Below are positions 7,648 to 15,369 of a DNA stretch of 19,238 nt, in pieces. The stretch lies in contig DATAZV010000181.1 of NCBI GenBank assembly GCA_036271855.1, forward strand, positions 1 through 19,238, given 5' to 3'. The number at the start of each line of letters is the position of its first letter. Position 1 is the first letter of the stretch. The notes below the pieces were generated by a model that searched no databases, was not told the DNA's origin, and saw only the letters and a program-made list of their open reading frames with translations. The DNA comes from JAQGMJ01 sp036271855 (GTDB taxonomy: Bacteria > Pseudomonadota > Gammaproteobacteria > Burkholderiales > JAEUOS01). Both the position numbers and the translations under genes were made by a program.

Positions 7648-8898
7648 TCAGGGCCCCAGGAGCTCGTCCACCGCTTCGATCCAGTGCTTCACCGGCGTCG
7701 GCGTGCCGCTTTGCAGGTGGGTCAGGCAGCCAACGTTGGCGGAGAGGATCATTTCCGGTGCGCCGGCCTGCAGGTTGCCCAGCTTGCGCTGTTTCAACTG
7801 CTCGGAGATTTCCGGGTTGAGCACCGAATAGGCACCGGCCGAGCCGCAGCACAGATGCGATTCATCGACCGGCGCCAGTTCGAACCCGGCTGCCTGCAAA
7901 ATACGTTCGGCGGCGCCGCGCAACTGCTGTGCGTGTTGCAGGGTGCAGGGCGGATGATAGGCGACGCGCCTGGGCTCGCCGCCGCGCCCTGGCTTGCGCG
8001 CTGCGGCCTCGAGCAGGGGAATCAGGCGCGCCTCTTCGGCAAGGACGATTTCGGAAAGGTCGCGGGTCAGCGCGCCGATACGCTGCGACTTTTGCGCGTA
8101 CTGCGGGTCGTGCGCAAGATGGTGGCCATACTCGCGCACCATCGCCCCGCAACCAGAGGCGGTCATGGCGATGGCTTCGACTTCGCCCGCCTCCACCAGC
8201 GGCAGCCAGGCGTCGATGTTGCGGCGCATGTCGTTCAACCCCTCGTCCTGGAAGTCGAGGTGAAAGCGCACCGCGCCGCAACAGCCGGCGCGCGGAACGG
8301 TAACAAGTGAAATGCCCAACCTGTCGAGCACGCGGGCAGCGGCGTTGTTGATGTTCGGCATCATCGCCGGCTGCACGCAGCCTTCGAGCAGGATCATGCG
8401 GCGTGCATGGCGTACCGGCGGACGCTGCCCGGCCTGTTGCCTGGGCGGTACCTTGGCCTTGAGCGAGTCAGGCACCGCCCAGCGCATCGCCTGGCCCAGC
8501 TTCATCGCCGGCGCGAAGAGCACGCTGTTCATGCCTTCGGCCAGCAGCTTGCGCTTCGCTCTTTCCGCGAAGGGTCGCTCGACCTGGCGCGCGACGATGT
8601 TGCGCCCGATATCGACCAGGCGGCCGTATTGCACGCCGGAGGGACAGGTGGTCTCGCAATTGCGGCAGGTGAGGCAGCGGTCGAGATGCAATTGCGTCTT
8701 TTCGGTCGCCGGCTTGCCTTCGAGCACCTGCTTGATCAAGTAGATGCGCCCGCGCGGGCCGTCGAGCTCATCGCCCAGCAATTGATAGGTCGGGCAGGTG
8801 GCGGTGCAAAAGCCGCAATGCACGCACTTGCGCAGGATGTCTTCGGCCTCGCGGCCTTCGTGCGTATTCTTGATGAAGTCGGCGAGATTGGTTTGCAT
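7648..8898 (-). CDS. glcF: Glycolate oxidase iron-sulfur subunit
   Basis: GlcF passes electrons from the flavin subunits of glycolate oxidase towards the quinone pool at the inner membrane. The 416-residue protein matches the usual length (E. coli about 407). Two ferredoxin-type clusters are ligated by C25-x2-C28-x2-C31-x3-C35 (KCVHCGFCTATCPTY) and C75-x2-C78-x2-C81-x3-C85 (CLTCRNCETTCPSG). Two cysteine-rich CCG domains follow, with RAGCCGAVRFH and HLCCGSAGAY, of the type that binds a catalytic cluster in heterodisulfide-reductase relatives. The ATG at 8898 shares one base with the glcE stop (TGATG), so translation is coupled. A much longer open frame reaches 9132, but the earlier part overlaps glcE and is not conserved in character. 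Confidence 0.95.
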   Translation of the reverse strand: MQTNLADFIKNTHEGREAEDILRKCVHCGFCTATCPTYQLLGDELDGPRGRIYLIKQVLEGKPATEKTQLHLDRCLTCRNCETTCPSGVQYGRLVDIGRNIVARQVERPFAERAKRKLLAEGMNSVLFAPAMKLGQAMRWAVPDSLKAKVPPRQQAGQRPPVRHARRMILLEGCVQPAMMPNINNAAARVLDRLGISLVTVPRAGCCGAVRFHLDFQDEGLNDMRRNIDAWLPLVEAGEVEAIAMTASGCGAMVREYGHHLAHDPQYAQKSQRIGALTRDLSEIVLAEEARLIPLLEAAARKPGRGGEPRRVAYHPPCTLQHAQQLRGAAERILQAAGFELAPVDESHLCCGSAGAYSVLNPEISEQLKQRKLGNLQAGAPEMILSANVGCLTHLQSGTPTPVKHWIEAVDELLGP

Positions 8899-9977
8899 CA
8901 GAACTCGCGGTAAAGGCGGCCGGGATTGAAAATGCCGCGCGGATCGAACGCCTGTTTCAGATTGCGCTGGATGCGCGCCTGCACCGGGTCCAGCGGGGTG
9001 AATACACCAATGCCATCTTTCGATGCACTGCCGGCGCGAAACAGCGTGGCGTGGCCGCCGGCCTGCGCCGCGGCGGCACGCACTTCGCCGGCCGAGGCAG
9101 AGGTCTTGAACCAGCGTTGCGCACCACCCCACTCGATCAGTTGCACGCCCGTCAGGGCGACGGGGGGAGCGGTGGCCGGCAAGGAAAAGCGCCAGAGCGG
9201 CGCTGCACCGGCGAAAAAATCACTGGTCTGCTCACGCAGGCCCTGCCAATACGCATCGGCTTCGGCCGACGACACCGCTTCGCCGCCCAGGCGCGCAGCA
9301 GCCGATTTCACCGCCGCTTCGGCGCCTTCCAGGCGCAGGCAGAGTTCGCCGTCGTTCCAGGCGCTGGCGCTGATCGGCAGCGGCAGGCCGCCCCACTCGC
9401 ACAGCTTGGCCAGGGCCATGTTTTCATCCAGCGCCAGGCGCAGGCTGCGATTGGCGACCGGGCGCGGCAATACCTTGATCGACACTTCAGTAATCAAACC
9501 CAGGGTACCGAGCGAGCCGGCGATCACCCGCGAGACGTCGTAGCCGGCGACGTTTTTCATCACCGTGCCGCCGAAGGCCAGGACCACGCCATCGCTGTTC
9601 ATCAGCTTGGCGCCCAGCATGTGGTCGCGCACACTGCCGTAGTACAAGCCTTGCGCCGCGCGGCGCGGGCCGGCCAGGCCGCTGGCCACCACGCCACCAA
9701 GAGTCGCCCCAGCGCCGAAATGCGGCGGCTCGAAGGCCAGCATCTGGTTGTGCGCGGCCAGCGCCGCCTCGATCTCGGCCAGCGGCGTGCCGCAACGCGC
9801 GGTGATCACCAGTTCGGTCGGCTCATAGTCGACGATGCCGCGATAGTCGCGCGTATCCAGCACTTCACCGGCGAACGATTGGCCGTAAAAGTCCTTGGTG
9901 CCGCCGCCTTTGATGCGCAAGGGCCTGCCGTCGGCAGCCGCGGCGCGGATGGCCTGGGAAAATGCTTCCGTATTCAA
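8898..9977 (-). CDS. glcE: Glycolate oxidase FAD-binding subunit
   Basis: A 359-residue protein (E. coli GlcE is 350) with an FAD_binding_4 (PCMH-type) fold that forms the flavin part of glycolate oxidase with GlcD. Recognisable segments are PLRIKGGGTKDFYG near the N terminus, LAFEPPHFGAGATLGGVVAS, then GTVMKNVAGYDVSRVIAGSL and GTLGLITEVSIKVLPRP, and the C-terminal DPRGIFNPGRLY that ends many FAD-linked oxidases. I place the start at TTG 9977-9975, which overlaps the glcD stop in TTGA, the counterpart of the usual ATGA coupling, with GGAG upstream inside glcD. No ATG or GTG fits near this point, and the conserved sequence begins a few residues later. The open frame continues upstream within glcD but is a shadow. 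Confidence 0.92.
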   Translation of the reverse strand: MNTEAFSQAIRAAAADGRPLRIKGGGTKDFYGQSFAGEVLDTRDYRGIVDYEPTELVITARCGTPLAEIEAALAAHNQMLAFEPPHFGAGATLGGVVASGLAGPRRAAQGLYYGSVRDHMLGAKLMNSDGVVLAFGGTVMKNVAGYDVSRVIAGSLGTLGLITEVSIKVLPRPVANRSLRLALDENMALAKLCEWGGLPLPISASAWNDGELCLRLEGAEAAVKSAAARLGGEAVSSAEADAYWQGLREQTSDFFAGAAPLWRFSLPATAPPVALTGVQLIEWGGAQRWFKTSASAGEVRAAAAQAGGHATLFRAGSASKDGIGVFTPLDPVQARIQRNLKQAFDPRGIFNPGRLYREF

Positions 9978-11476
9978 AACCGTGGCAGCTCCGGATGGGG
10001 CAGCGCGCCGCCATGCACGTGCATGCCGCCAAATTCGGCGCAGCGATGCAGCGTGGGGATGTTTTTTGCGGGATTGAGCAATCCCTGCTCGTCGAACGCG
10101 GCTTTTACCGCGCGAAACATCGCCAGCTCCGCCGGCTTGAACTGAATGCACATCTGGTTGATCTTTTCGATGCCCACGCCGTGCTCGCCGGTAATCGTGC
10201 CGCCCAGGGCGATGCATTTTTCCAGCACTTCGGCGGCGAACTCTTCGGTCCGATGCAACTCATCCGGGTCGTTGGCGTTGAACAAAATCAGCGGATGCAG
10301 GTTGCCGTCGCCGGCGTGGAATACATTGGGGCAGCGCAGGCCGTATTTCTTTTCCATTTGCGCGATGAACAGCAGAATCTCGCCCAGCGACTTGCGCGGA
10401 ATGGTGCCGTCCATGCAGTAGTAGTCCGGCGAAATGCGCCCCACCGCGGGAAACGCCGCCTTGCGCCCGGACCAGGCGCGCAGGCGCTCCTCTTCGGAGG
10501 CGGAAACGCTGAATCTGGTAGCGCCGGATTTGGACAGCACGGCCTCCATGCGGCCGATTTCTTCCGCCACTTCTTCGGACGTGCCGTCGGATTCGCACAG
10601 CAGAATCGCCTCGGCGTCCAGGTCGTAGCCGGCATGGACATATTGCTCGACCGCCGCGGTGGCCGGCTTGTCCATCATCTCCAGGCCGGCGGGAATGATG
10701 CCGGCGGCAATCACCGCGGCCACCGCGTTGCCGGCCTTTTCCACGTTATCGAAAGAGGCCAGGATCACCTGCGCCTTTTCCGGCTTGGGCACCAGTTTGA
10801 CGGTCACTTCCGTGGTCACCGCCAGCATGCCCTCGGAGCCGATCACCAGCGCCAGCAGGTCGTAGCCCGGGCTATCGAGTGCCGCCCCGCCGAACTCGAC
10901 GAGTTCACCTTTGACGGTGTAGCCGCGCACCTTGAGCACGTTGTGCACCGTCAGGCCGTATTTCAGGCAATGCACGCCGCCGGAGTTTTCCGCCACGTTG
11001 CCGCCGATCGAGCAGGCGATTTGCGAGGAGGGGTCGGGGGCGTAGTAGAGACCCAGGTGCGCGACAGCCTCCGAAATGGCCAGGTTGCGCACCCCGGGCT
11101 GCACGCGCGCGGTACGGGCCGCATGATCGACGGCGACGATCTTGTTGAACTTGGCCAGCGACAGCAGCACGCCGTCGCCCATCGGCAGCGCACCGCCGGA
11201 GAGACCGGTGCCGGCGCCGCGCGGCACCACCGGCACACCCATTTCGCAACAGGTGGCAAGAATCCGGCTGACCTGCTCTTCGGTATCCGGCAACACCACA
11301 ACCATCGGCACCTGACGGTAGGCCGACAAGCCATCACATTCGTAGGGGCGGGTGTCTTCGGCGGCGAACAGCACCTGGGCCGCCGGCATGAAGGCGCGCA
11401 AGCGCGCCACCACTGCCGTCTGACGCGCGAAGTCGATGGCGGTGACGGCTGGGGAAAGATCGGCGGGGGCGTTCAT
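9974..11476 (-). CDS. glcD: Glycolate oxidase catalytic FAD subunit
   Basis: GlcD oxidises glycolate (and D-lactate in some bacteria) to glyoxylate at the membrane together with GlcE and GlcF. From the ATG at 11476 the protein has 500 residues (E. coli 499). The FAD-binding loop PRGAGTGLSGGA is at residues 85-96, followed by the DPSSQIACSIGGNVAENSGG block and GYDLLALVIGSEGMLAVTTE. The FAD-oxidase C-terminal domain shows FHAGDGNLHPLILF and TGEHGVGIEK, which carry the metal/substrate histidines of this family, and ends in GLLNPAKNIP. A TTG six codons upstream (11494) is possible, but the ATG gives the family length. Neither start has a clear ribosome site. It is 110 bp downstream of the FAD oxidase gene, a gap holding a hairpin. 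Confidence 0.93.
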   Translation of the reverse strand: MNAPADLSPAVTAIDFARQTAVVARLRAFMPAAQVLFAAEDTRPYECDGLSAYRQVPMVVVLPDTEEQVSRILATCCEMGVPVVPRGAGTGLSGGALPMGDGVLLSLAKFNKIVAVDHAARTARVQPGVRNLAISEAVAHLGLYYAPDPSSQIACSIGGNVAENSGGVHCLKYGLTVHNVLKVRGYTVKGELVEFGGAALDSPGYDLLALVIGSEGMLAVTTEVTVKLVPKPEKAQVILASFDNVEKAGNAVAAVIAAGIIPAGLEMMDKPATAAVEQYVHAGYDLDAEAILLCESDGTSEEVAEEIGRMEAVLSKSGATRFSVSASEEERLRAWSGRKAAFPAVGRISPDYYCMDGTIPRKSLGEILLFIAQMEKKYGLRCPNVFHAGDGNLHPLILFNANDPDELHRTEEFAAEVLEKCIALGGTITGEHGVGIEKINQMCIQFKPAELAMFRAVKAAFDEQGLLNPAKNIPTLHRCAEFGGMHVHGGALPHPELPRF

Positions 11477-11545
11477 GGTTTGAGTCGGCCGCAACTTCGC
11501 AAGCCGCGTTGTCGTGCTACGTAACGCTCAGGCTGTACCGGAAAG

Positions 11546-11566
11546 ATCCTTCGCTGCGCTCAGGAT
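11546..11566. repeat. Imperfect palindrome of a widespread dispersed-repeat type
   Basis: ATCCT (11546-11550) and AGGAT (11562-11566) pair around a core in which GC and GC also pair (11553-11554 with 11558-11559). The minus-strand reading, CCTGAGCGCAGCGAAGG, is a phrase I recall as recurring in intergenic repeats of many environmental bacteria. That recollection was not checked against a database, and only one copy is present in this window. Confidence 0.4.
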
Positions 11567-11600
11567 GGTTTCTTCCCAGCCTTCGGCTAGGAAGAAACCA
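11566..11600 (-). terminator. Long hairpin between the FAD oxidase gene and glcD
   Basis: TGGTTTCTTCC (11566-11576) pairs perfectly with GGAAGAAACCA (11590-11600). The loop between them holds a second stem, AGCC/GGCT (11578-11581 with 11585-11588) closed by TTC, so nearly the whole 35-nt segment folds. It covers the last codons and TAG stop of the upstream gene. No clean T run follows on the minus strand, only CTTT after the neighbouring palindrome, so it may be a partial terminator, an mRNA-stability element or a processing site that sets the ratio of the two parts of the unit. Confidence 0.5.
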
Positions 11601-12996
11601 CTTTCCCGGGGTTCATGATGTTGTCCGGGTCCAGCGCCTGCTTGACCATCAGCATCACGTCGACGCTGTTGCCATGCTCTTCGCGCAGGAACTCCAGCTT
11701 GCCCATGCCGATGCCGTGCTCGCCGGTGCAGGTGCCTTCCATCGCAATCGCGCGATGCACCAGGCGCTGGTTCATTTCCTCGGCGGCATGCAGGTCGGTA
11801 TCGCTCTCCGGATTGACCACGATGCACAGGTGGAAATTGCCGTCGCCGATATGCCCCAGTACCGGCACCAGGCGGCCGGAGGCGGCAATATCCTTTTCAG
11901 TTTCGGCCAGGCACTCGGCCAGGCGCGAAATCGGTACGCAGACATCGGTCGAAATAATGCGCGAGCCGGGCTGCAATTGCAGGCAGGCGAAATAGGCGTC
12001 GTGCCGCGCCTGCCACAGCTTGCTGCGGTCTTCGGCCTTGGTGGCCCAGGAAAAATCTTCGGCGCCGTTTTCGGTGGCGATCTGCTGCACCAGCTCCGCC
12101 TGCTCCTTGACGCTGGAAGGAGTGCCGTGAAACTCGAAAAACACCGTCGGCACTTCCTTCAGGGTGAGCTTGCTGAACTGGTTGATCGCGCGCACGCACA
12201 GCGGGTCGACGAAATCGCAGCGCGCCACCGGCACGCCCAGCTGGATCGCGGCGATCACCGTATCAGCCGCCGCCACCATGCTGGGAAAGCAGCAGACTGC
12301 AGCGGAGAGTGCTTCCGGCTGCGGGTAGAGCTTGACAGTGACTTCGGTGATGATGCCCAAGGTCCCTTCGCTGCCGACAAACAGTCGCGTCAAATCGTAA
12401 CCCGCGGAAGACTTTTTGGTGCGTCGGCCGGTCTTGACGATGCGCCCGTCGGCCATCACTACGGTCAAGGCCATGACATTTTCGCGCATGGTGCCGTAAC
12501 GCACCGCGGCCGTACCGGAGGCGCGAGTGGCGCTCATGCCGCCGATGGAAGCGTCCGCGCCGGGGTCGATGGGAAAGAACAGTCCGGTGTCTTTAATGTA
12601 TGCATTCAATTGCTTACGCGTCACCCCCGCCTGGACTACTGCGTCCAGGTCTTCGGCGTGCACCGCCAGCACATTGTTCATCCGCGACACATCAACCGAA
12701 ATACCGCCGTGAATCGCCAGGATATGCCCTTCCAGGGAAGTGCCGGTTCCATAGGGAATCACCGGGAACTTGTGCTGGGCGCAAGCTTTTACAATTTTTG
12801 ACACCTCTTCGGTGGTCTCGGGAAAGACCACCGCGTCGGGCAACGCGTACGGGAAAGAAGACTCGTCCTTGCCATGGTGCTCGCGCACCGCCTGGGAAAC
12901 CGAAACGCGCTCAGGGCCGAGAACGGCCTTCAATTCCTCGAGCAGGATTGCCGGCAATTCGCGGCGCAAGTACTTGGATGCGAGGGGCTGGTTCAT
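11587..12996 (-). CDS. FAD-linked 2-hydroxy-acid oxidase, D-lactate dehydrogenase (cytochrome) type
   Basis: A 469-residue flavoprotein of the GlcD/LDHD group, which oxidises D-lactate or related D-2-hydroxy acids and passes electrons to cytochrome c or quinone. The FAD loop is PYGTGTSLEGH (residues 81-91), the form typical of the D-lactate dehydrogenase branch rather than GlcD's GAGTGLSGG. Other features are DPGADASIGGMSATRASGT, GYDLTRLFVGSEGTLGIITE, and the C-terminal GHIGDGNFHLCIV and CTGEHGIGMGKLEFL segments with the active-site histidines. The ATG at 12996 has GGAG eleven bases upstream. The open frame continues to 13110, but that part overlaps the sigma-54 promoter region and lacks family character. 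It is the first gene of the run leading into glcDEF. The exact substrate is inferred, and GlcD-like paralogues with other hydroxy acids exist. Confidence 0.88.
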   Translation of the reverse strand: MNQPLASKYLRRELPAILLEELKAVLGPERVSVSQAVREHHGKDESSFPYALPDAVVFPETTEEVSKIVKACAQHKFPVIPYGTGTSLEGHILAIHGGISVDVSRMNNVLAVHAEDLDAVVQAGVTRKQLNAYIKDTGLFFPIDPGADASIGGMSATRASGTAAVRYGTMRENVMALTVVMADGRIVKTGRRTKKSSAGYDLTRLFVGSEGTLGIITEVTVKLYPQPEALSAAVCCFPSMVAAADTVIAAIQLGVPVARCDFVDPLCVRAINQFSKLTLKEVPTVFFEFHGTPSSVKEQAELVQQIATENGAEDFSWATKAEDRSKLWQARHDAYFACLQLQPGSRIISTDVCVPISRLAECLAETEKDIAASGRLVPVLGHIGDGNFHLCIVVNPESDTDLHAAEEMNQRLVHRAIAMEGTCTGEHGIGMGKLEFLREEHGNSVDVMLMVKQALDPDNIMNPGKVVSS

Positions 12997-13390
12997 GGAA
13001 AATCTGTCTCCGACCGGGGTTTGCCCCAATTCTACTCCGTGCGCCGGGCGGCCCGCTTTTGAAGACCCGTGGACCACCGGATTGTTATTGTCTGCCCGGA
13101 AGATTGGCACGTCAATTGCGTAAAAGGGCTGGATAAACTTATGTTGCGACTTTGCAAATTTTATTTAATCCACCCTAAACAGTCCTTGCGCGGTGCGGTT
13201 TCTGGGCGCTTAATCTGAAAGTGTAAGATGGGTTCGAAGCGGTCAACGGCGACGATATGCAGGACGTTTATTGTTCTAATCGGCACACCATCGTGATCAA
13301 GGATTCTGCAGCATCTGTCTAACGGGGCAAATCCTGCGGCCTCCAGGACGCGAGGTCGCGCGATTGCCCAGATGGCTATAAGGAGCAGTC
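12997..13390. other. Divergent intergenic region and long prkA leader
   Basis: This 394-bp gap separates the minus-strand FAD oxidase gene from plus-strand prkA. It holds the sigma-54 promoter at 13104-13120. After the predicted start near 13131 comes a leader of about 260 nt, its first third notably A+T-rich (about 13120-13180) and its end carrying AAGGAG at 13380-13385. I see no convincing small ORF or known riboswitch in the leader, only small stems such as TCCTG/CAGGA (13332-13348). Upstream of the promoter, candidate activator sites are unclear; there are short palindromes GTGGACCAC near 13069 and GGGGTTTGCCCC near 13017. No convincing sigma-70 promoter for the minus-strand gene was found. 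Confidence 0.6.
13104..13120 (+). promoter_or_regulatory. Sigma-54 (RpoN) promoter of prkA-yeaH-spoVR
   Basis: TTGGCACGTCAATTGCG matches the sigma-54 consensus YTGGCACGrNNNTTGCW at nearly every position. The invariant GG is at 13106-13107 and the invariant GC at 13118-13119, with exactly ten bases between. Transcription should start about 12 bases after the GC, near 13131, in the direction of prkA. E. coli yeaGH, the orthologous pair, is known to be transcribed with sigma-54 and NtrC under nitrogen limitation, which supports the reading. The activator here is not identified. Confidence 0.82.
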
Positions 13391-15313
13391 ATGGACGTGA
13401 TCAGCAATTTCTCCGCCCGTTACGAGCGGACTCGGGAAGAAGAACTTTCCCTCGAGGAATACCTCCAGCTGTGCAAGCGTAACAAGATGGCTTACGCCAC
13501 CGCCGCCGAGCGCATGCTGGCGGCCATCGGCGAGCCCGAGTATGTCGATACTCGCAACAACCCCACGCTGTCGCGCATTTTCGCCAACAAGACGATCAAG
13601 CTCTACCCGGCATTCCGTGAATTCCACGGCACCGAAGAGGTGATCGAGCAGGTGGTCTCGTACTTCCGCCATGCCGCGCAGGGCCTGGAAGAGAAAAAGC
13701 AGATTCTTTACCTGCTGGGCCCGGTGGGCGGCGGCAAGTCCTCGATTGCCGAACGCCTGAAGCAATTGATGGAGCACGTGCCCTTCTACTCCATCAAGGG
13801 TTCGCCGGTGAATGAGTCGCCGCTGGGCCTGTTCGACCCGGTGGAAGACGGCCCGATATTGCTGGAACAATACGGCATCCCCGACCGCTACCTCAATCGC
13901 ATCCTCTCGCCCTGGGCGGTGAAGCGCCTGGAAGAGTACGGCGGCGACATCCGCAAGTTCCGCGTGGTCAAGCGCTACCCCTCGGTGTTGAAGCAGATCG
14001 CGATTGCCAAGACCGAGCCGGGCGACGAAAACAACCAGGACATTTCTTCCCTGGTCGGCAAAGTTGACATACGCAAGCTGGAAACTTTTGCGCAGGACGA
14101 TCCGGATGCGTACAGCTACTCCGGCGGCCTGTGCCTGGCCAACCAGGGCCTGCTCGAGTTCGTCGAAATGTTCAAGGCGCCGATCAAGGTGCTGCACCCG
14201 CTGCTGACGGCGACCCAGGAAGGCAACTTCAAGGGCACTGAAGGCTTCGGCGCGATCCCTTTCGACGGCATCGTGCTGGCGCACTCCAACGAAAGCGAGT
14301 GGAAGGCCTTCCGCAACAACAAGAACAACGAAGCTTTCCTCGACCGCATCTACATCGTCAAGGTGCCCTACTGCCTGCGCGTCTCCGAAGAAGTGCATAT
14401 CTACGAAAAGCTGATCCGCAATTCCTCGCTCGCCGCCGCCATTTGCGCCCCCGGTACGCTGAAGATGATGGCGCAGTTCGCCATCCTGACGCGCCTGGGC
14501 GAGCCGGAAAATTCCAGTATTTTCAGCAAGATGCAGGTGTACGACGGCGACAACCTGAAAGACACGGACCCGAAGGCCAAGAGCTTCCAGGAATACCGCG
14601 ACTACGCCGGCGTGGACGAAGGCATGAGCGGCGTTTCCACCCGCTTTGCCTTCAAGATCCTCTCCAAGGTGTTCAATTTCGACGCTGCCGAAGTGGCCGC
14701 CAATCCGGTGCACCTGATGTACGTGCTGGAGCAGCAGATCGAGCGCGAGCAGTTCCAGGGCGAGCTGGAGCAGAAATACCTGGCCTATGTAAAGGAGCAT
14801 CTGGCGTCGCGCTACGCCGAATTCATCGGCAAGGAAATCCAGACCGCCTACCTCGAGTCCTACTCAGAGTACGGCCAGAACATTTTCGACCGCTATGTCA
14901 CCTACGCCGATTACTGGATCCAGGACCAGGAGTACCGCGACACCGACACCGGCGAGGTGTTCGACCGCGGCGCGCTCAACGGCGAGCTGGAGAAAATCGA
15001 AAAGCCCGCAGGCATCAGCAACCCGAAGGACTTCCGCAACGAGATCGTCAATTTCGTGCTGCGCGCACGGGCCAACAACGGCGGCAAGAATCCGTTGTGG
15101 ACCAGCTATGAAAAGCTGCGCACGGTGATCGAGAAAAAGATGTTCTCCAACACCGAGGAATTGCTACCGGTGATTTCCTTCAACGCCAAGGCTAGCGCCG
15201 ACGAAGCCAAGAAGCACGAGGACTTCGTCAACCGCATGGTCGACAAGGGCTACACCGGCAAGCAAGTGCGCCTGCTGTGCGAGTGGTATCTGCGGGTGAG
15301 AAAGAGTTCGTAG
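13391..15313 (+). CDS. prkA: PrkA-type serine protein kinase (AAA fold)
   Basis: This 640-residue cytoplasmic protein is the PrkA/YeaG kinase (E. coli YeaG 644). It combines an N-terminal AAA-type ATPase domain with a C-terminal region distantly like cAMP-dependent kinases. The Walker A loop is GPVGGGKS at residues 110-117. The start MDVISNFSARYERTREEELS and the GTEGFGAIPFDGIVLAHSNE stretch are characteristic of the family. The ATG at 13391 follows AAGGAG by five bases. It leads a three-gene run with yeaH (56-bp gap) and spoVR. In enterobacteria the protein affects nitrogen-starvation and stationary-phase physiology; in Bacillus it influences sporulation. Its physiological substrates remain poorly defined, and some studies report AAA+ protease activity for the Bacillus protein instead. 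Confidence 0.95.
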   Translation: MDVISNFSARYERTREEELSLEEYLQLCKRNKMAYATAAERMLAAIGEPEYVDTRNNPTLSRIFANKTIKLYPAFREFHGTEEVIEQVVSYFRHAAQGLEEKKQILYLLGPVGGGKSSIAERLKQLMEHVPFYSIKGSPVNESPLGLFDPVEDGPILLEQYGIPDRYLNRILSPWAVKRLEEYGGDIRKFRVVKRYPSVLKQIAIAKTEPGDENNQDISSLVGKVDIRKLETFAQDDPDAYSYSGGLCLANQGLLEFVEMFKAPIKVLHPLLTATQEGNFKGTEGFGAIPFDGIVLAHSNESEWKAFRNNKNNEAFLDRIYIVKVPYCLRVSEEVHIYEKLIRNSSLAAAICAPGTLKMMAQFAILTRLGEPENSSIFSKMQVYDGDNLKDTDPKAKSFQEYRDYAGVDEGMSGVSTRFAFKILSKVFNFDAAEVAANPVHLMYVLEQQIEREQFQGELEQKYLAYVKEHLASRYAEFIGKEIQTAYLESYSEYGQNIFDRYVTYADYWIQDQEYRDTDTGEVFDRGALNGELEKIEKPAGISNPKDFRNEIVNFVLRARANNGGKNPLWTSYEKLRTVIEKKMFSNTEELLPVISFNAKASADEAKKHEDFVNRMVDKGYTGKQVRLLCEWYLRVRKSS

Positions 15314-15369
15314 GGCGGACGGGCTGCCCGGTCTCCCGACCCCGGCCCGCCACTGACCTGGAGAGCTGA

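Noticed and set aside
9962..11524. Plus-strand open frame of 520 codons opposite glcD
   Set aside because: It is a shadow of glcD, whose FAD motifs, length and gene order are unambiguous; the shadow has no recognisable motif.
13376..14800. Long minus-strand open frame (474 codons) opposite prkA
   Set aside because: It is fully antisense to a confidently identified gene, its translation is rich in His, Arg, Gln and Ala without any family motif, and such frames arise in high-G+C genes from third-position bias.
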